From JASHSH01 sp036490215 (GTDB lineage Bacteria > Pseudomonadota > Alphaproteobacteria > Rhodospirillales > Magnetospirillaceae), in NCBI GenBank assembly GCA_036490215.1, contig DASXEH010000050.1, positions 1 through 25,927 of the forward strand: DNA of 25,927 nt, in the 5' to 3' direction. The notes under the pieces are model-generated. The model was not told the origin of the DNA. It saw only the letters and a program-made list of their open reading frames with translations, and searched no databases. This document shows positions 1 to 7,606 of this stretch, one piece after another. Made by a program: the position numbers and the translations under genes. Numbering within the stretch: the stretch's first letter is position 1; every line of letters starts with the position of its first letter.

Positions 1-44
1 CGTGAACAACGCGTGTCATAGTCCAGTGTGTGAGGAGAGTCCCC

Positions 45-311
45 GTGACCGTGAATCGCCGCCGCTTTCTGTCGACCACTGTCCTCAGTGGGATTGGCGT
101 CGCCGCCATCGCTGGTCGCGCGAGTGCGTTTTCGGAGCAAAGCTGCGACCCATCTTCGGGCACCCAGGCTTGCCGCGAATTGATCCGGCATCATGAACTG
201 CTCTCGAAACTCGACGAGGAACTTGAAAAGAAGGGTCTCGACGAACCGCACCGCAAAGCGCTGCTGGCGATGGCCGTGTGCCCCTTCTGTGGTCAGCCTC
301 TCATCGGCTAA
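45..311 (+). CDS. Small Tat-signal protein with C-terminal CPFCG motif
   Basis: This encodes an 88-residue protein of unknown function. Residues 4-9 (N-R-R-R-F-L) followed by a hydrophobic stretch to about residue 28 (ending A-S-A) form a twin-arginine signal peptide, so the protein is probably exported folded. The mature part is short and largely helical and charged (about residues 40-68). It ends with C-P-F-C-G near the C-terminus, a CxxC pair that could bind metal or form a disulfide; two more Cys lie just after the signal. The GTG at 45 is chosen because AGGAGAG (33-39) sits 5 nt upstream of it; an in-frame GTG at 30 would bury that ribosome site. Export of a small CxxC protein beside a metal-transport cluster is suggestive only. 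No family was recognised. Confidence 0.6.
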   Translation: MTVNRRRFLSTTVLSGIGVAAIAGRASAFSEQSCDPSSGTQACRELIRHHELLSKLDEELEKKGLDEPHRKALLAMAVCPFCGQPLIG

Positions 312-394
312 ACGCTGCCATTTCGGCACATTAACGTTTATTTCGTAGCGCCTCGCCGGCCGTTGGGCAAAGCTCGCGGCGGAGGTGCTGTTCC

Positions 395-2137
395 ATGGCG
401 GCGACAACAAAAAAATTTCTGCGCGATCTCTGGGGACTGACCAAACCGTATTGGCAATCCGAGGAGCGTTGGAAATCGGGCGTATTGTTGGCTGCCGTCG
501 TCGCACTCAGCCTGATCGCGGTCGGAATCAACGTGATCTTCACCGAGTGGAACAACCTCTTCTACAACACGCTACAGGACAAGAACGAGCCGGAGTTCTG
601 GCACCAGCTTGGGCGGTTCTCCTATATCGCTGCCGGAACCATTGTCGTTGGCGTCTATCAGCTGTATCTGCAGCAGATGTTGCAGATCCGTTGGCGGCGT
701 TGGCTCACCAACTATCACGTCGAACGGTGGATGGGGCGGCATGCCTATTACCGGCTGCAGATCGCCGGTAAGCAGACCGATAACCCCGACCAGCGCATCG
801 CGGAGGACATCGCGCGTTTCGTCGACACGACACTGACGCTGAGCCTTGGTTTGCTTAGCGCGGTGGTGACGCTGGTGTCCTTCACCTCGATGCTGTGGAC
901 CCTATCGGGGCCATTGACCGTCATGGGGATCACCATCCCCGGCTACATGGTCTGGGTAGCGCTCGTATATGCGATCGCCGGCACTTGGATCATGCATCTG
1001 ATCGGCCGGCCGCTGATCCGCATCAACTTCCAGCAGCAGCAATTCGAAGCCAATTATCGTTATGCGCTCGTGCGCTTGCGCGAAAACGCGGAGGGCGTCG
1101 CGCTCTATGGTGGTGAGGCCCAAGAAGCGCGTGGTTTCGAATTGCGATTCGCCGATGTGGTGCGCAACTGGTGGAACATCATGCGCCGGATGCGGCTGCT
1201 CAATTTTTTCAGCAGCGGCTATTCGCAGATAGCGATCATCTTTCCCTTCGTCGTCTCGGCGCCACGCTTCTTTTCCGGTGCGATCCAACTCGGCGGCATG
1301 ATGCAAATCGCCTCCGCCTTCGGTCAGGTGCAAGGCGCCTTATCGTGGTTCATCAACGTGTACGGCGGCAGCTACGGTTCGAACAGCTTCACCGAATGGA
1401 AAGCGGTCGTCGACCGACTCACCACCTTCGAGCGGAGCCTGGATACCATCGAGCATGGCGGTCAGGGCGAGGTGACGCGCAGCGCGGGCGAGTCAAAGAC
1501 CGGCGTTGTGGCCGATAGTCTCGATCTGCGTCTGCCTGATGGTTCGGTCCTGCTGCGCGATCTGCATCTGAGCCTGCCGCCTGGCAGCCGTACGCTGGTC
1601 ACCGGCCCCTCGGGATCGGGCAAGAGCACGTTGTTCCGCACACTGGGCGGCATCTGGCCCTACGCCAAGGGCGTGCTGACATTCCCGAAAGGCGAACGGC
1701 TGTTGTTCCTGCCGCAGAAGCCGTACATCCCGATCGCGACATTGCGAGCCGCGGTGAGCTATCCCGATGCGCCCGAGTCTTATGATGACATAAGCATCCG
1801 GCAGGCGTTGACCGATTGCGGTCTCGCTCATCTGATCGACCGGCTCGATGAGGAGCATCATTGGGCGCAACAACTGTCGGGCGGTGAGCAGCAGCGATTG
1901 GCATTCGCGCGCGCGCTCTTGTTGAAGCCGCGATGGCTGTTCATGGATGAAGCGACCTCGGCTCTCGACGAGCCGGCTGAGGCGGAGCTCTATCGCCTCT
2001 TGATTGATCGCCTACCGGGCACCGCGTTGATCAGTATCGCCCATCGGCCGACGCTTGAAGCGTTCCACGACCGGCGCGTAGCCTTTGGCGATCGCGGGAC
2101 AGGAACGCAGGGCGCGTTGATCAGCGCAACAAGCTAA
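395..2137 (+). CDS. SbmA/BacA-YddA-like ABC transporter, fused membrane and ATPase domains
   Basis: A 580-residue half transporter with an N-terminal membrane domain (about residues 25-340, several hydrophobic helices) and a C-terminal ATPase. The ATPase shows Walker A G-P-S-G-S-G-K-S-T at 404-412, the ABC signature L-S-G-G-E-Q-Q-R at 494-501 and Walker B with D518-E519. The domain order, length and membrane-domain wording (F-x-E-W-N-N-x-F-Y-N-x-L-Q) match the SbmA/BacA-like group that includes E. coli YddA and mycobacterial Rv1819c; family members move peptides, cobalamin or very-long-chain fatty-acid-related substrates. The substrate here cannot be read from sequence. GGAGGT at 381-386 is 8 nt upstream of the ATG. 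Its 3' end overlaps the convergent znuB by 17 nt. Confidence 0.85.
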   Translation: MAATTKKFLRDLWGLTKPYWQSEERWKSGVLLAAVVALSLIAVGINVIFTEWNNLFYNTLQDKNEPEFWHQLGRFSYIAAGTIVVGVYQLYLQQMLQIRWRRWLTNYHVERWMGRHAYYRLQIAGKQTDNPDQRIAEDIARFVDTTLTLSLGLLSAVVTLVSFTSMLWTLSGPLTVMGITIPGYMVWVALVYAIAGTWIMHLIGRPLIRINFQQQQFEANYRYALVRLRENAEGVALYGGEAQEARGFELRFADVVRNWWNIMRRMRLLNFFSSGYSQIAIIFPFVVSAPRFFSGAIQLGGMMQIASAFGQVQGALSWFINVYGGSYGSNSFTEWKAVVDRLTTFERSLDTIEHGGQGEVTRSAGESKTGVVADSLDLRLPDGSVLLRDLHLSLPPGSRTLVTGPSGSGKSTLFRTLGGIWPYAKGVLTFPKGERLLFLPQKPYIPIATLRAAVSYPDAPESYDDISIRQALTDCGLAHLIDRLDEEHHWAQQLSGGEQQRLAFARALLLKPRWLFMDEATSALDEPAEAELYRLLIDRLPGTALISIAHRPTLEAFHDRRVAFGDRGTGTQGALISATS

Positions 2138-2897
2138 GGAAATAGAGCGTGCCGGACAGCGCGGTGATCCAGAAGCTTGAGGGCAGATCGGTCCAGTAGG
2201 CGAATGCGATTCCGCCCCAGGCTTCGATCAACGCCAGCACGACCGCAAGCAGAATGCCGGTCGAGAGGCGTGCGGTGAGTCGGCTGGCCGTCGCCGCCGG
2301 TCCGACCATCAATGTGAACACCAGCAGCACGCCGACGATCTGCACGCATTCCGCCACCGTCAGCGCCAGGATCGCGAGAAAGGCGAGCGCGACAAAACGC
2401 AGCGAGACGCCTTTGGCTTCGGCCAGTTCGGGCTGAAGACTGGCGAAGAGCAAGGGCCGCGCGATCACACCGAGCGCGATCAGGGCGACCGCACCCAGCC
2501 CGACCAATGTCCAGAGCGTCGCGGTATCGACACCCAGCACATTGCCGAACAGCAGCGCCGTCACCTGCGTCGCATAGGCGGTGAAGAAATGCAGAAACAG
2601 CAGGCCGAAGCCGAGTGCGAGGGTGAGAATGATGCCCACCGCCACATCACGTCCCGTGATGCGTTCGCCCAGCGCGCCCATGCCAAGACCGGTGATCAGC
2701 GTGAAACCGACGAGACCCCAGATCGGCGGAATGCCGATCAGCACTGCGCCGGTCGCGCCGGCAAAGCCGACATGGGAGAGCGCGTGACCCGCGAAGGTCT
2801 GCCCGCGCAGCACTAGGAAATAGCCGACGATACCGGACACAACGGCGACGATGCCGGCGGCGATGAAGGCGTTGACCATGAAGTCATAGGCGAGCAT
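2121..2897 (-). CDS. znuB: Zinc ABC transporter permease ZnuB
   Basis: A 258-residue inner-membrane protein of the ABC-3 (ZnuB/TroC) permease family, made almost entirely of hydrophobic helices. Family wording is visible near the N-terminus (L-R-G-Q-T-F-A-G-H-A-L-S-H-V-G-F-A-G), the conserved loop of these permeases. It would form the membrane channel for zinc brought by ZnuA and powered by ZnuC. It is the last gene of the znuA-znuC-znuB operon, starting 5 nt after the znuC stop, and overlaps the 3' end of the convergent ABC transporter gene by 17 nt. Zinc rather than manganese specificity is inferred from the Zur-type operator upstream of the operon. Confidence 0.88.
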   Translation of the reverse strand: MLAYDFMVNAFIAAGIVAVVSGIVGYFLVLRGQTFAGHALSHVGFAGATGAVLIGIPPIWGLVGFTLITGLGMGALGERITGRDVAVGIILTLALGFGLLFLHFFTAYATQVTALLFGNVLGVDTATLWTLVGLGAVALIALGVIARPLLFASLQPELAEAKGVSLRFVALAFLAILALTVAECVQIVGVLLVFTLMVGPAATASRLTARLSTGILLAVVLALIEAWGGIAFAYWTDLPSSFWITALSGTLYFLSLLR

Positions 2898-2902
2898 CGG
2901 GC

Positions 2903-3742
2903 TCAGTTTCCCTGATACTCATGGGCGCCGTGATCGTGCCCATGGTCGTGGCCAGCGTGGCGATGCTCGGCCCGCTCCAGATCATGCGCGCCGGCCATCA
3001 CGAAGATGCGGCCACGCAGCCGGATCACGTCGATCTCGGCGCCGTAGAGCCGCGAGAGCACCGGGCCGGTGATTACTTCGTCGACAGAGCCAAGCGCTGC
3101 CTGCCCGCCACCGAGATAGAGAACACGGTCGATTGCGCCGAGCAGTGGGTTGATCTCGTGGGCGCTGAACAGCACAGCGATGCCGAGCTCGTCACGCAGC
3201 CGGCGTACAAGATCGACAATCGCAACTTGGTGATTCGGATCGAGGCTGATCAGCGGCTCATCGAGCAACAACAGCTTCGGCCGCCCCAGCATCGCCAGCG
3301 CCATCAGGATTCGCTGCCGCTCGCCACCCGAGAGATTGAGCAACGGACGATCGGCCAAATTTGTTGCGCCGACGCAATCCAGAGCCCAGGCCACTTCGCG
3401 CTTGGTCTCGGCATCGAGCCTGGGCATACCCCAGAGATGGCCGCGCGCCGCACTGCCGACGAAATCCCGCGCCGACAAGCGCAGCCCTTCCTGCGGCCGA
3501 TGCAACTGCGGCAGATAACCGACGCCGGGATTACCGCGACGCGCGGGTGCGTCCAAAACGCGAATGGTGCCCGCAGAAGCGGGCACCAAGCCGAGGATCG
3601 CGCGCATCATTGTCGTCTTGCCGGCCCCATTCGGGCCAAGAACGGCCACGAATTCGCCGTCGCGGATATCGAGACTGACCTTATCGAGAATTCTGCGTTC
3701 GCCGAGAGCGAGCGTTACCTGATCGAATGCAACTGCCGTCAC
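2903..3742 (-). CDS. znuC: Zinc ABC transporter ATPase ZnuC with His-rich tail
   Basis: A 279-residue cytoplasmic ATPase of the metal ABC transporter group. Walker A G-P-N-G-A-G-K-T-T lies at 36-44, the signature L-S-G-G-E-R-Q-R at 137-144 and Walker B ends in D161-E162. The last ~20 residues are rich in H, D and G (alternating H-D-H-G), a likely zinc-binding tail that could sense or buffer cytosolic zinc; such a tail occurs in some ZnuC proteins. The GTG start overlaps the znuA stop by 4 nt (GTGA), indicating translational coupling, and znuB follows after 5 nt. Expression is expected under the Zur operator upstream of znuA. Confidence 0.9.
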   Translation of the reverse strand: MTAVAFDQVTLALGERRILDKVSLDIRDGEFVAVLGPNGAGKTTMMRAILGLVPASAGTIRVLDAPARRGNPGVGYLPQLHRPQEGLRLSARDFVGSAARGHLWGMPRLDAETKREVAWALDCVGATNLADRPLLNLSGGERQRILMALAMLGRPKLLLLDEPLISLDPNHQVAIVDLVRRLRDELGIAVLFSAHEINPLLGAIDRVLYLGGGQAALGSVDEVITGPVLSRLYGAEIDVIRLRGRIFVMAGAHDLERAEHRHAGHDHGHDHGAHEYQGN

Positions 3743-4605
3743 GATGCTCCGCCAGCTAGGGCTTTCTCAAGGGCGTCGAGTTCGCCCGACATCCACTTCT
3801 GATAGGTCACCTTCGGCGGTTCGGTCTCGCTGACGCCGACGACAGGAACCTTATTGGCGTGCGCCACATCCTGCATGCGCTTGGCGAGATCGTCCGTCGC
3901 CTGATTGTTATAGAACAAAACCTTCACGGTGTGGTTCTTCAAATCATTCTCGAAATCGGCCACCTGCTTCGGCGTCGGCTCGGAGTCGTTCTCGACGGCG
4001 AGTTGGAATTCCTGGTTGCGTGATGTGAGGCCGAGTGCCTCGCACAGATAGCCGGCGACGGGCTCGGTCGCGGTGACGATAGTGCCCGCGAATTTCTGAT
4101 GCAGGGCCGCCACCTTTTGCTGGAAAGGCTGCCATGAGGCGACAAACGCATCGCGGCCATGCTCGTAATCAGCCTTATTCGCCGGATCGATCTTCACCAA
4201 CGCATCGGTGAGTGCTTGGGCGACAGTGGGCATGGTCGTGGGGTTATACCAGAGATGCGGGTTGTCACCGGATTTGCGCTGCACGAGATCGCCGACCACA
4301 AGGATTGTGCGGCCTTCGGTCTTGTTGGCCGTCAGCAGCTTTTCCATCCACGGATCGTAGTCGACGCCGTTGTAGACGACTAGTTTCGCCGCAACGAGGG
4401 CGCGGGCGGTCGAGGGGCTGGCTTCGAAAAGATGCGGGTCGTCATCGGGGTTGCTGAGGATGCTGGTAACCGCGACATGTACGCCTCCGATCTGAGTCAC
4501 CAGATCGCCATAGAAATTCTCAGCGGCAACGACATTGACCGGTGCAGCCTGGGCAACAACCGGCGCAACGATCAGCAGGGCAGCAACGAAAATCGCGGAT
4601 TTCAT
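3739..4605 (-). CDS. znuA: Periplasmic zinc (or Zn/Mn) binding protein ZnuA-like
   Basis: A 288-residue cluster A-I (TroA/ZnuA) solute-binding protein. Residues 1-21 are a signal peptide ending A-Q-A-A. Likely metal ligands are H58 (D-D-P-H-L-F-E), H117 (N-P-H-L-W-Y-N) and E181 (T-E-P-V-A-G-Y), with an acidic residue near E260/E262 as a fourth. The central His-rich loop typical of classical ZnuA is absent, and the third position is Glu rather than His, as in manganese-binding PsaA/TroA-type proteins. It is first in the operon with znuC and znuB and lies downstream of a Zur-type box, which argues for zinc. The symbol is by family and context; a mixed Zn/Mn role is possible. Confidence 0.85.
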   Translation of the reverse strand: MKSAIFVAALLIVAPVVAQAAPVNVVAAENFYGDLVTQIGGVHVAVTSILSNPDDDPHLFEASPSTARALVAAKLVVYNGVDYDPWMEKLLTANKTEGRTILVVGDLVQRKSGDNPHLWYNPTTMPTVAQALTDALVKIDPANKADYEHGRDAFVASWQPFQQKVAALHQKFAGTIVTATEPVAGYLCEALGLTSRNQEFQLAVENDSEPTPKQVADFENDLKNHTVKVLFYNNQATDDLAKRMQDVAHANKVPVVGVSETEPPKVTYQKWMSGELDALEKALAGGAS

Positions 4606-4659
4606 CGGAACTCTCCCTCGACAGCGATAAGATGGACGTTCCCCCGCGTCCTGTGGTTT

Positions 4660-4682
4660 GAATTGTTATGTTATAACATTTC
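4660..4682. promoter_or_regulatory. Zur-type operator between znuA and zevA
   Basis: A 23-bp inverted repeat centred on T4671: left half GAATTGTTATG, right half TATAACATTTC. The halves match at 9 of 11 positions. This agrees closely with the known alphaproteobacterial Zur box (GAAATGTTATA... and its mirror). It sits 55 bp upstream of znuA and 106 bp upstream of zevA in the 182-bp divergent promoter region, so zinc-loaded Zur is expected to repress both directions. No zur gene lies in the window. Confidence 0.85.
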
Positions 4683-4787
4683 GACCGTCAACCCAATTTT
4701 CGCGCTGATTCGATTTGAAACAGGAGTTTCGTTGTCGGCGCGGCCATTCATCAGCACAATCCGCGCAGCTTTTGAGGACGTGGGCGC

Positions 4788-5498
4788 GTGCGTGTGATCG
4801 GGCGGGTTTGGCAGCGGCGTTTGGGTTTGGGTCTGCTGATCGCTGCGTTCTCGATTGCCCGCGCCGAGGCGCATCCGCATGTGTGGATCGACTACGATCT
4901 GACCGTTGACTTCGATGCCGGCAAGATGACGGCGCTGCATATGGAATGGTCGTTCGACGAGGACTTCACGGCCGCGGTGCTGCGCGACATCGTCGGCGAC
5001 AAGAAGCCGCCGAAGACGCTGAAGCCCGCCGATGTGGCGAAGATCGAGAAGGACGCCTTCTCCAATCTCAAGAACTATGGCTACTTCACCCACATCTTCG
5101 CCGGCGACGGCAAGCTGTTGGCCGGCCCGCTTGTCGGCGAAGACCGAACGGCTACGGGAGCCGCGCCTAGCGAAGCCGAAGCGATGAAGAACACAGAGCG
5201 CTCCTTCCAGACGAAGCAGTTGGGCGAGGTTAAAGACTTCCAGGCGAAGCTGGCCGGTGCGAAGCTGATCTACACCTTCACGCTGATGCTGGCACAGCCG
5301 GTCGACACCAAATTGGGGCCGATCGGCATCGGCGTCTGGGACGACACGTACTATGTCGATGTCGGCCCGGCCGAGGGCCACGATCCCAAACTGATCGGGG
5401 CCGGCGCGACCAGTTGCAAGGCGCTCATCGTCTCCGATCATCAACATCCGATCTATTTCGGTTCGGTCTTTCCCAAAGTGGTGCGTGTCACGTGTTAG
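4788..5498 (+). CDS. zevA: DUF1007 periplasmic metal-binding protein, ZevA-like
   Basis: A 236-residue exported protein. An N-terminal signal peptide (about 1-28, ending A-E-A) is followed at once by H-P-H-V-W-I-D, the hallmark start of mature DUF1007 proteins, which probably binds metal. The rest reads as a beta-rich domain typical of the family (W-S-F-D-E-D-F; Y-Y-V-D-V-G). DUF1007 proteins pair with NicO permeases; in Haemophilus influenzae the pair is ZevA-ZevB, needed for zinc acquisition. Here the gene is followed 8 nt later by a NicO permease and faces znuA across a Zur box, which supports the zinc assignment. The GTG start has GAGGA (4774-4778) 9 nt upstream. Confidence 0.8.
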   Translation: MRVIGRVWQRRLGLGLLIAAFSIARAEAHPHVWIDYDLTVDFDAGKMTALHMEWSFDEDFTAAVLRDIVGDKKPPKTLKPADVAKIEKDAFSNLKNYGYFTHIFAGDGKLLAGPLVGEDRTATGAAPSEAEAMKNTERSFQTKQLGEVKDFQAKLAGAKLIYTFTLMLAQPVDTKLGPIGIGVWDDTYYVDVGPAEGHDPKLIGAGATSCKALIVSDHQHPIYFGSVFPKVVRVTC

Positions 5499-5506
5499 GG
5501 TTTGTC

Positions 5507-6520
5507 ATGCGACGGTTTTTGTTCCTGCTTGCTCTGCTGATCGCGAGTGCCGGTCCGTTCTCGACGAGTCAGGCGGCCGATTTATTTGGCAGGCCCGAGC
5601 AACCGGCTGACTCGTCGAAGGCCGCACCTGCCCCTGTGCAGTCCGCGCCGCAAGTGATGCTGCCGGCGCCGCTGCGGCCGATTCTGGGCCAGATCGTCGA
5701 ATGGCAAACCGCAGCAAATGCGGCGATGCGTGCCCAGTTGTTGCGCGCGCGCGACGGTCAGTCATTCGAGCCGGCATTGATCATCATCCTGTTCGCCTTC
5801 TTGTATGGCATCGCTCACGCGTTGGGGCCGGGCCACGGCAAGGTGGTGATCGGCAGTTACTTCCTGACGCGGCGCGCCCAAATCGCCCATGGCATCGCCA
5901 TGAGCGGCATCGCCGCGCTGGTACAGGCCCTCTCGGCCATCATCCTGGTCGGTGCGCTGGCCATCGTGCTCGATGTCAGCTCGGCGGCGATCCTCGATGA
6001 AGCCGCGACCATCGAATTGATCAGCTATGGCGCGATCGTCGCCATCGGCTTGTGGATGGCCTATGGCGTGATCACCCGCCGCGAACACGATCACACGCTC
6101 GGCCTTGACCATAGTCACGACGATGGGCACGACCACGATCACGACTCTGTGCATGATCACCACCAGCGTGCGCGCCGCAGCGCCCTTTGGCGCCTGCTGG
6201 CGACCGGCGCGGCGGTGGGGTTGCGCCCCTGCTCCGGCGCGATCCTGGTGCTGCTGTTCAGCCTGGCCAATGATATTTTGCTGATCGGCGTTATCGCCAC
6301 ATTCGCGATGGCGGTGGGCGTGGCGGTCACCGTTACCGCCGTCAGCCTGATCTCGCTTGGGATGCGCCACGCGGCGGCCAAAGCCGGCGGCCGCACCGAG
6401 AAACTCGCCGAACGAAGCTACTCTGCGGTGGCCCTGGCCGGCGCGGTGTTGATCACCCTGTTCGGCCTGGCCGAGTTGGTCGGCGTCTGGACCGGGATCG
6501 TGCCACCGGGCGCGGGCTGA
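5507..6520 (+). CDS. zevB: NicO-family metal permease, ZevB-like
   Basis: A 337-residue inner-membrane protein of the NicO (nickel/cobalt, RcnA-like) family. It has an N-terminal signal-like segment, a Pro/Ala-rich linker, then about six membrane helices. The family motif H-A-L-G-P-G-H-G-K lies in the first core helices, and L-R-P-C-S-G-A-I near the fifth. A long H/D-rich cytoplasmic loop at about residues 193-221 is a probable metal-binding stretch. Its partner zevA ends 8 nt upstream. NicO proteins can export or import Ni, Co or Zn; zinc uptake is favoured here by the Zur box and the DUF1007 partner. The ATG at 5507 is preferred because it begins a clear hydrophobic leader; longer in-frame starts would lie inside zevA. 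Confidence 0.8.
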   Translation: MRRFLFLLALLIASAGPFSTSQAADLFGRPEQPADSSKAAPAPVQSAPQVMLPAPLRPILGQIVEWQTAANAAMRAQLLRARDGQSFEPALIIILFAFLYGIAHALGPGHGKVVIGSYFLTRRAQIAHGIAMSGIAALVQALSAIILVGALAIVLDVSSAAILDEAATIELISYGAIVAIGLWMAYGVITRREHDHTLGLDHSHDDGHDHDHDSVHDHHQRARRSALWRLLATGAAVGLRPCSGAILVLLFSLANDILLIGVIATFAMAVGVAVTVTAVSLISLGMRHAAAKAGGRTEKLAERSYSAVALAGAVLITLFGLAELVGVWTGIVPPGAG

Positions 6521-6569
6521 ACGCGCAACAAAATCAAAGAGTCGCGGCATACCGGGCAATTCCTGCCCA

Positions 6570-6584
6570 TTAAACCTTTCTTAA
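6570..6584. promoter_or_regulatory. CtrA-type box upstream of the flagellar export genes
   Basis: The sequence is TTAA, seven bases (ACCTTTC), then TTAA. This is an exact match to the full CtrA consensus TTAA-N7-TTAA and begins 70 bp upstream of the GTG start of the first flagellar gene. CtrA controls motility genes in many alphaproteobacteria including Rhodospirillales, so this is likely a direct target site. It is the only exact match I noticed in the window. Confidence 0.6.
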
Positions 6585-6639
6585 AGCCGCCGCCCGCATC
6601 ATCCGCCCACGCCATCGCTGTATCTGGCGGAGGAATGCC

Positions 6640-6999
6640 GTGGCCGATCTCGACCCCAAAGCCCAACCCGAAACTGCCTCACCCGAGACGGCCAAGCCGG
6701 TTCGCCGGTCGAAGCAGCCGATCGCAGTTGCCGTCGACTACAAGCCTCAGGGCACCAACGATCTGCCGCGCGTCAGCGCGTCGGGCCGCGGCAAGGTGGC
6801 CGAACGCATCCTGAAGCTGGCCTTCGCCTCGGGCGTGAAGGTGCGCGAAGACGCCGATCTGGCCCAGGTTCTGGCCGCTGTCGAAGTCGACAGCGTGATC
6901 CCGCTCGAGGCCTTCATGGCCGTGGCCGAGATCCTGGCCTATGTCTACAAGGCCAACCGCACCGATCTGCCGCCGGCGGTCGCGGGAGCGACGCCGTGA
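6640..6999 (+). CDS. FlhB C-terminal-domain-like export switch protein (FhlB/FlhX type)
   Basis: A 119-residue soluble protein matching only the cytoplasmic C-terminal domain of FlhB, the substrate-specificity switch of the flagellar type III export apparatus. Visible family wording: A-V-A-V-D-Y, then N-D-L-P-R-V-x-A-x-G-R-G at about 40-50, V-R-E-D-A-D-L and A-V-A-E-I-L-A-Y-V-Y-K at the end. The N-P-T-H self-cleavage motif and the membrane helices of full FlhB are absent, and the first ~27 residues are polar and Pro-rich. Such stand-alone proteins can partly substitute for the FlhB C-domain. GGAGGA (6629-6634) is 5 nt upstream of the GTG. It heads a tight run with fliO and fliP behind a CtrA box. 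Confidence 0.8.
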   Translation: MADLDPKAQPETASPETAKPVRRSKQPIAVAVDYKPQGTNDLPRVSASGRGKVAERILKLAFASGVKVREDADLAQVLAAVEVDSVIPLEAFMAVAEILAYVYKANRTDLPPAVAGATP

Positions 7000-7292
7000 C
7001 CGGCGAGAGCTATATCAATGCCGCCTTCCTGCGCGACGAAATCGCGCGGCTGTCCGAGATGATCGGCACGGCGCGACAGATGATCGCCATCGGCGATCCG
7101 GTCGATCTCGAGCCTGTCGGCGAAGGCGTGGCCGCTTTGTGCAGCGTGGTGGCCAAGCTGCCGCAGGATCAAAGCGTCGCGCTGCGCGAAGACCTCGAAG
7201 CGCTCAACATCCGCCTCGACCGGCTGGGCAACGACATTCAGGCGCGCATCGCCGCCAACGACCAACCCAATTTCGAGATGCCGGACCGCTGA
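6996..7292 (+). CDS. Unknown 98-residue helical protein in the flagellar run
   Basis: The product is not recognised. It is a 98-residue, acidic, probably all-helical soluble protein with heptad-like segments (about 8-30 and 60-90) and no signal peptide. Its GTG start overlaps the preceding stop by 4 nt and its stop overlaps the fliO start by 1 nt, so it is translationally coupled on both sides and very likely takes part in flagellar assembly. Size and helicity would suit a small export chaperone or a regulator (FlgN/FliT-like), but no motif supports a name. Confidence 0.7.
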   Translation: MTGESYINAAFLRDEIARLSEMIGTARQMIAIGDPVDLEPVGEGVAALCSVVAKLPQDQSVALREDLEALNIRLDRLGNDIQARIAANDQPNFEMPDR

Positions 7293-7606
7293 TGGACACG
7301 CTCGACTACGATACCTATGTACGCGGGCTTGCCGCCCTGGTGGCGGTGCTCGGCCTGATCGCCGGTGCGGCCTGGATCGCGCGGCGTATGGGCTTCGGTG
7401 CGACGCGCACCGGCATGCGGCGCGATCGCCGCCTGTCGATCTCGGAAGTGCTGGCGGTCGACAACCGGCGCCGCCTTGTGCTGATCAAGCGTGATGCGGT
7501 CGAACATCTGCTGCTGATCGGCGGCACCGGTGATGTGATTGTCGAACGCGGCATCCACCCGGCCCTGCCCAGCGGCCTGCCCAAAGTCTTCGAGGAGCTG
7601 AAATAG
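7292..7606 (+). CDS. fliO: Flagellar export protein FliO
   Basis: A 104-residue FliO-type protein. One membrane helix (about residues 11-31, L-A-A-L-V-A-V-L-G-L-I-A-G-A-A-W) is followed by a basic stretch and the FliO-like cytoplasmic domain (R-R-L-S-I-S-E-V-L-A-V-D-N-R-R-R-L-V-L-I-K-R-D, then H-L-L-L-I-G-G), which characterises the family. FliO helps assemble the FliP pore of the flagellar export gate. The ATG shares one base with the upstream stop, and the stop shares one base with the fliP GTG start, so the genes are coupled. Assignment is supported strongly by the adjacent fliP. Confidence 0.88.
   Translation: MDTLDYDTYVRGLAALVAVLGLIAGAAWIARRMGFGATRTGMRRDRRLSISEVLAVDNRRRLVLIKRDAVEHLLLIGGTGDVIVERGIHPALPSGLPKVFEELK

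Noticed and set aside
331..345. TTAACGTTTATTTCG as a second CtrA site
   Set aside because: Only the left TTAA half is present; the right half at the correct spacing is TTCG.
2921..3802. Plus-strand open frame of 293 codons
   Set aside because: It lies opposite znuC, which has complete ABC motifs; the plus frame has no recognisable domain.
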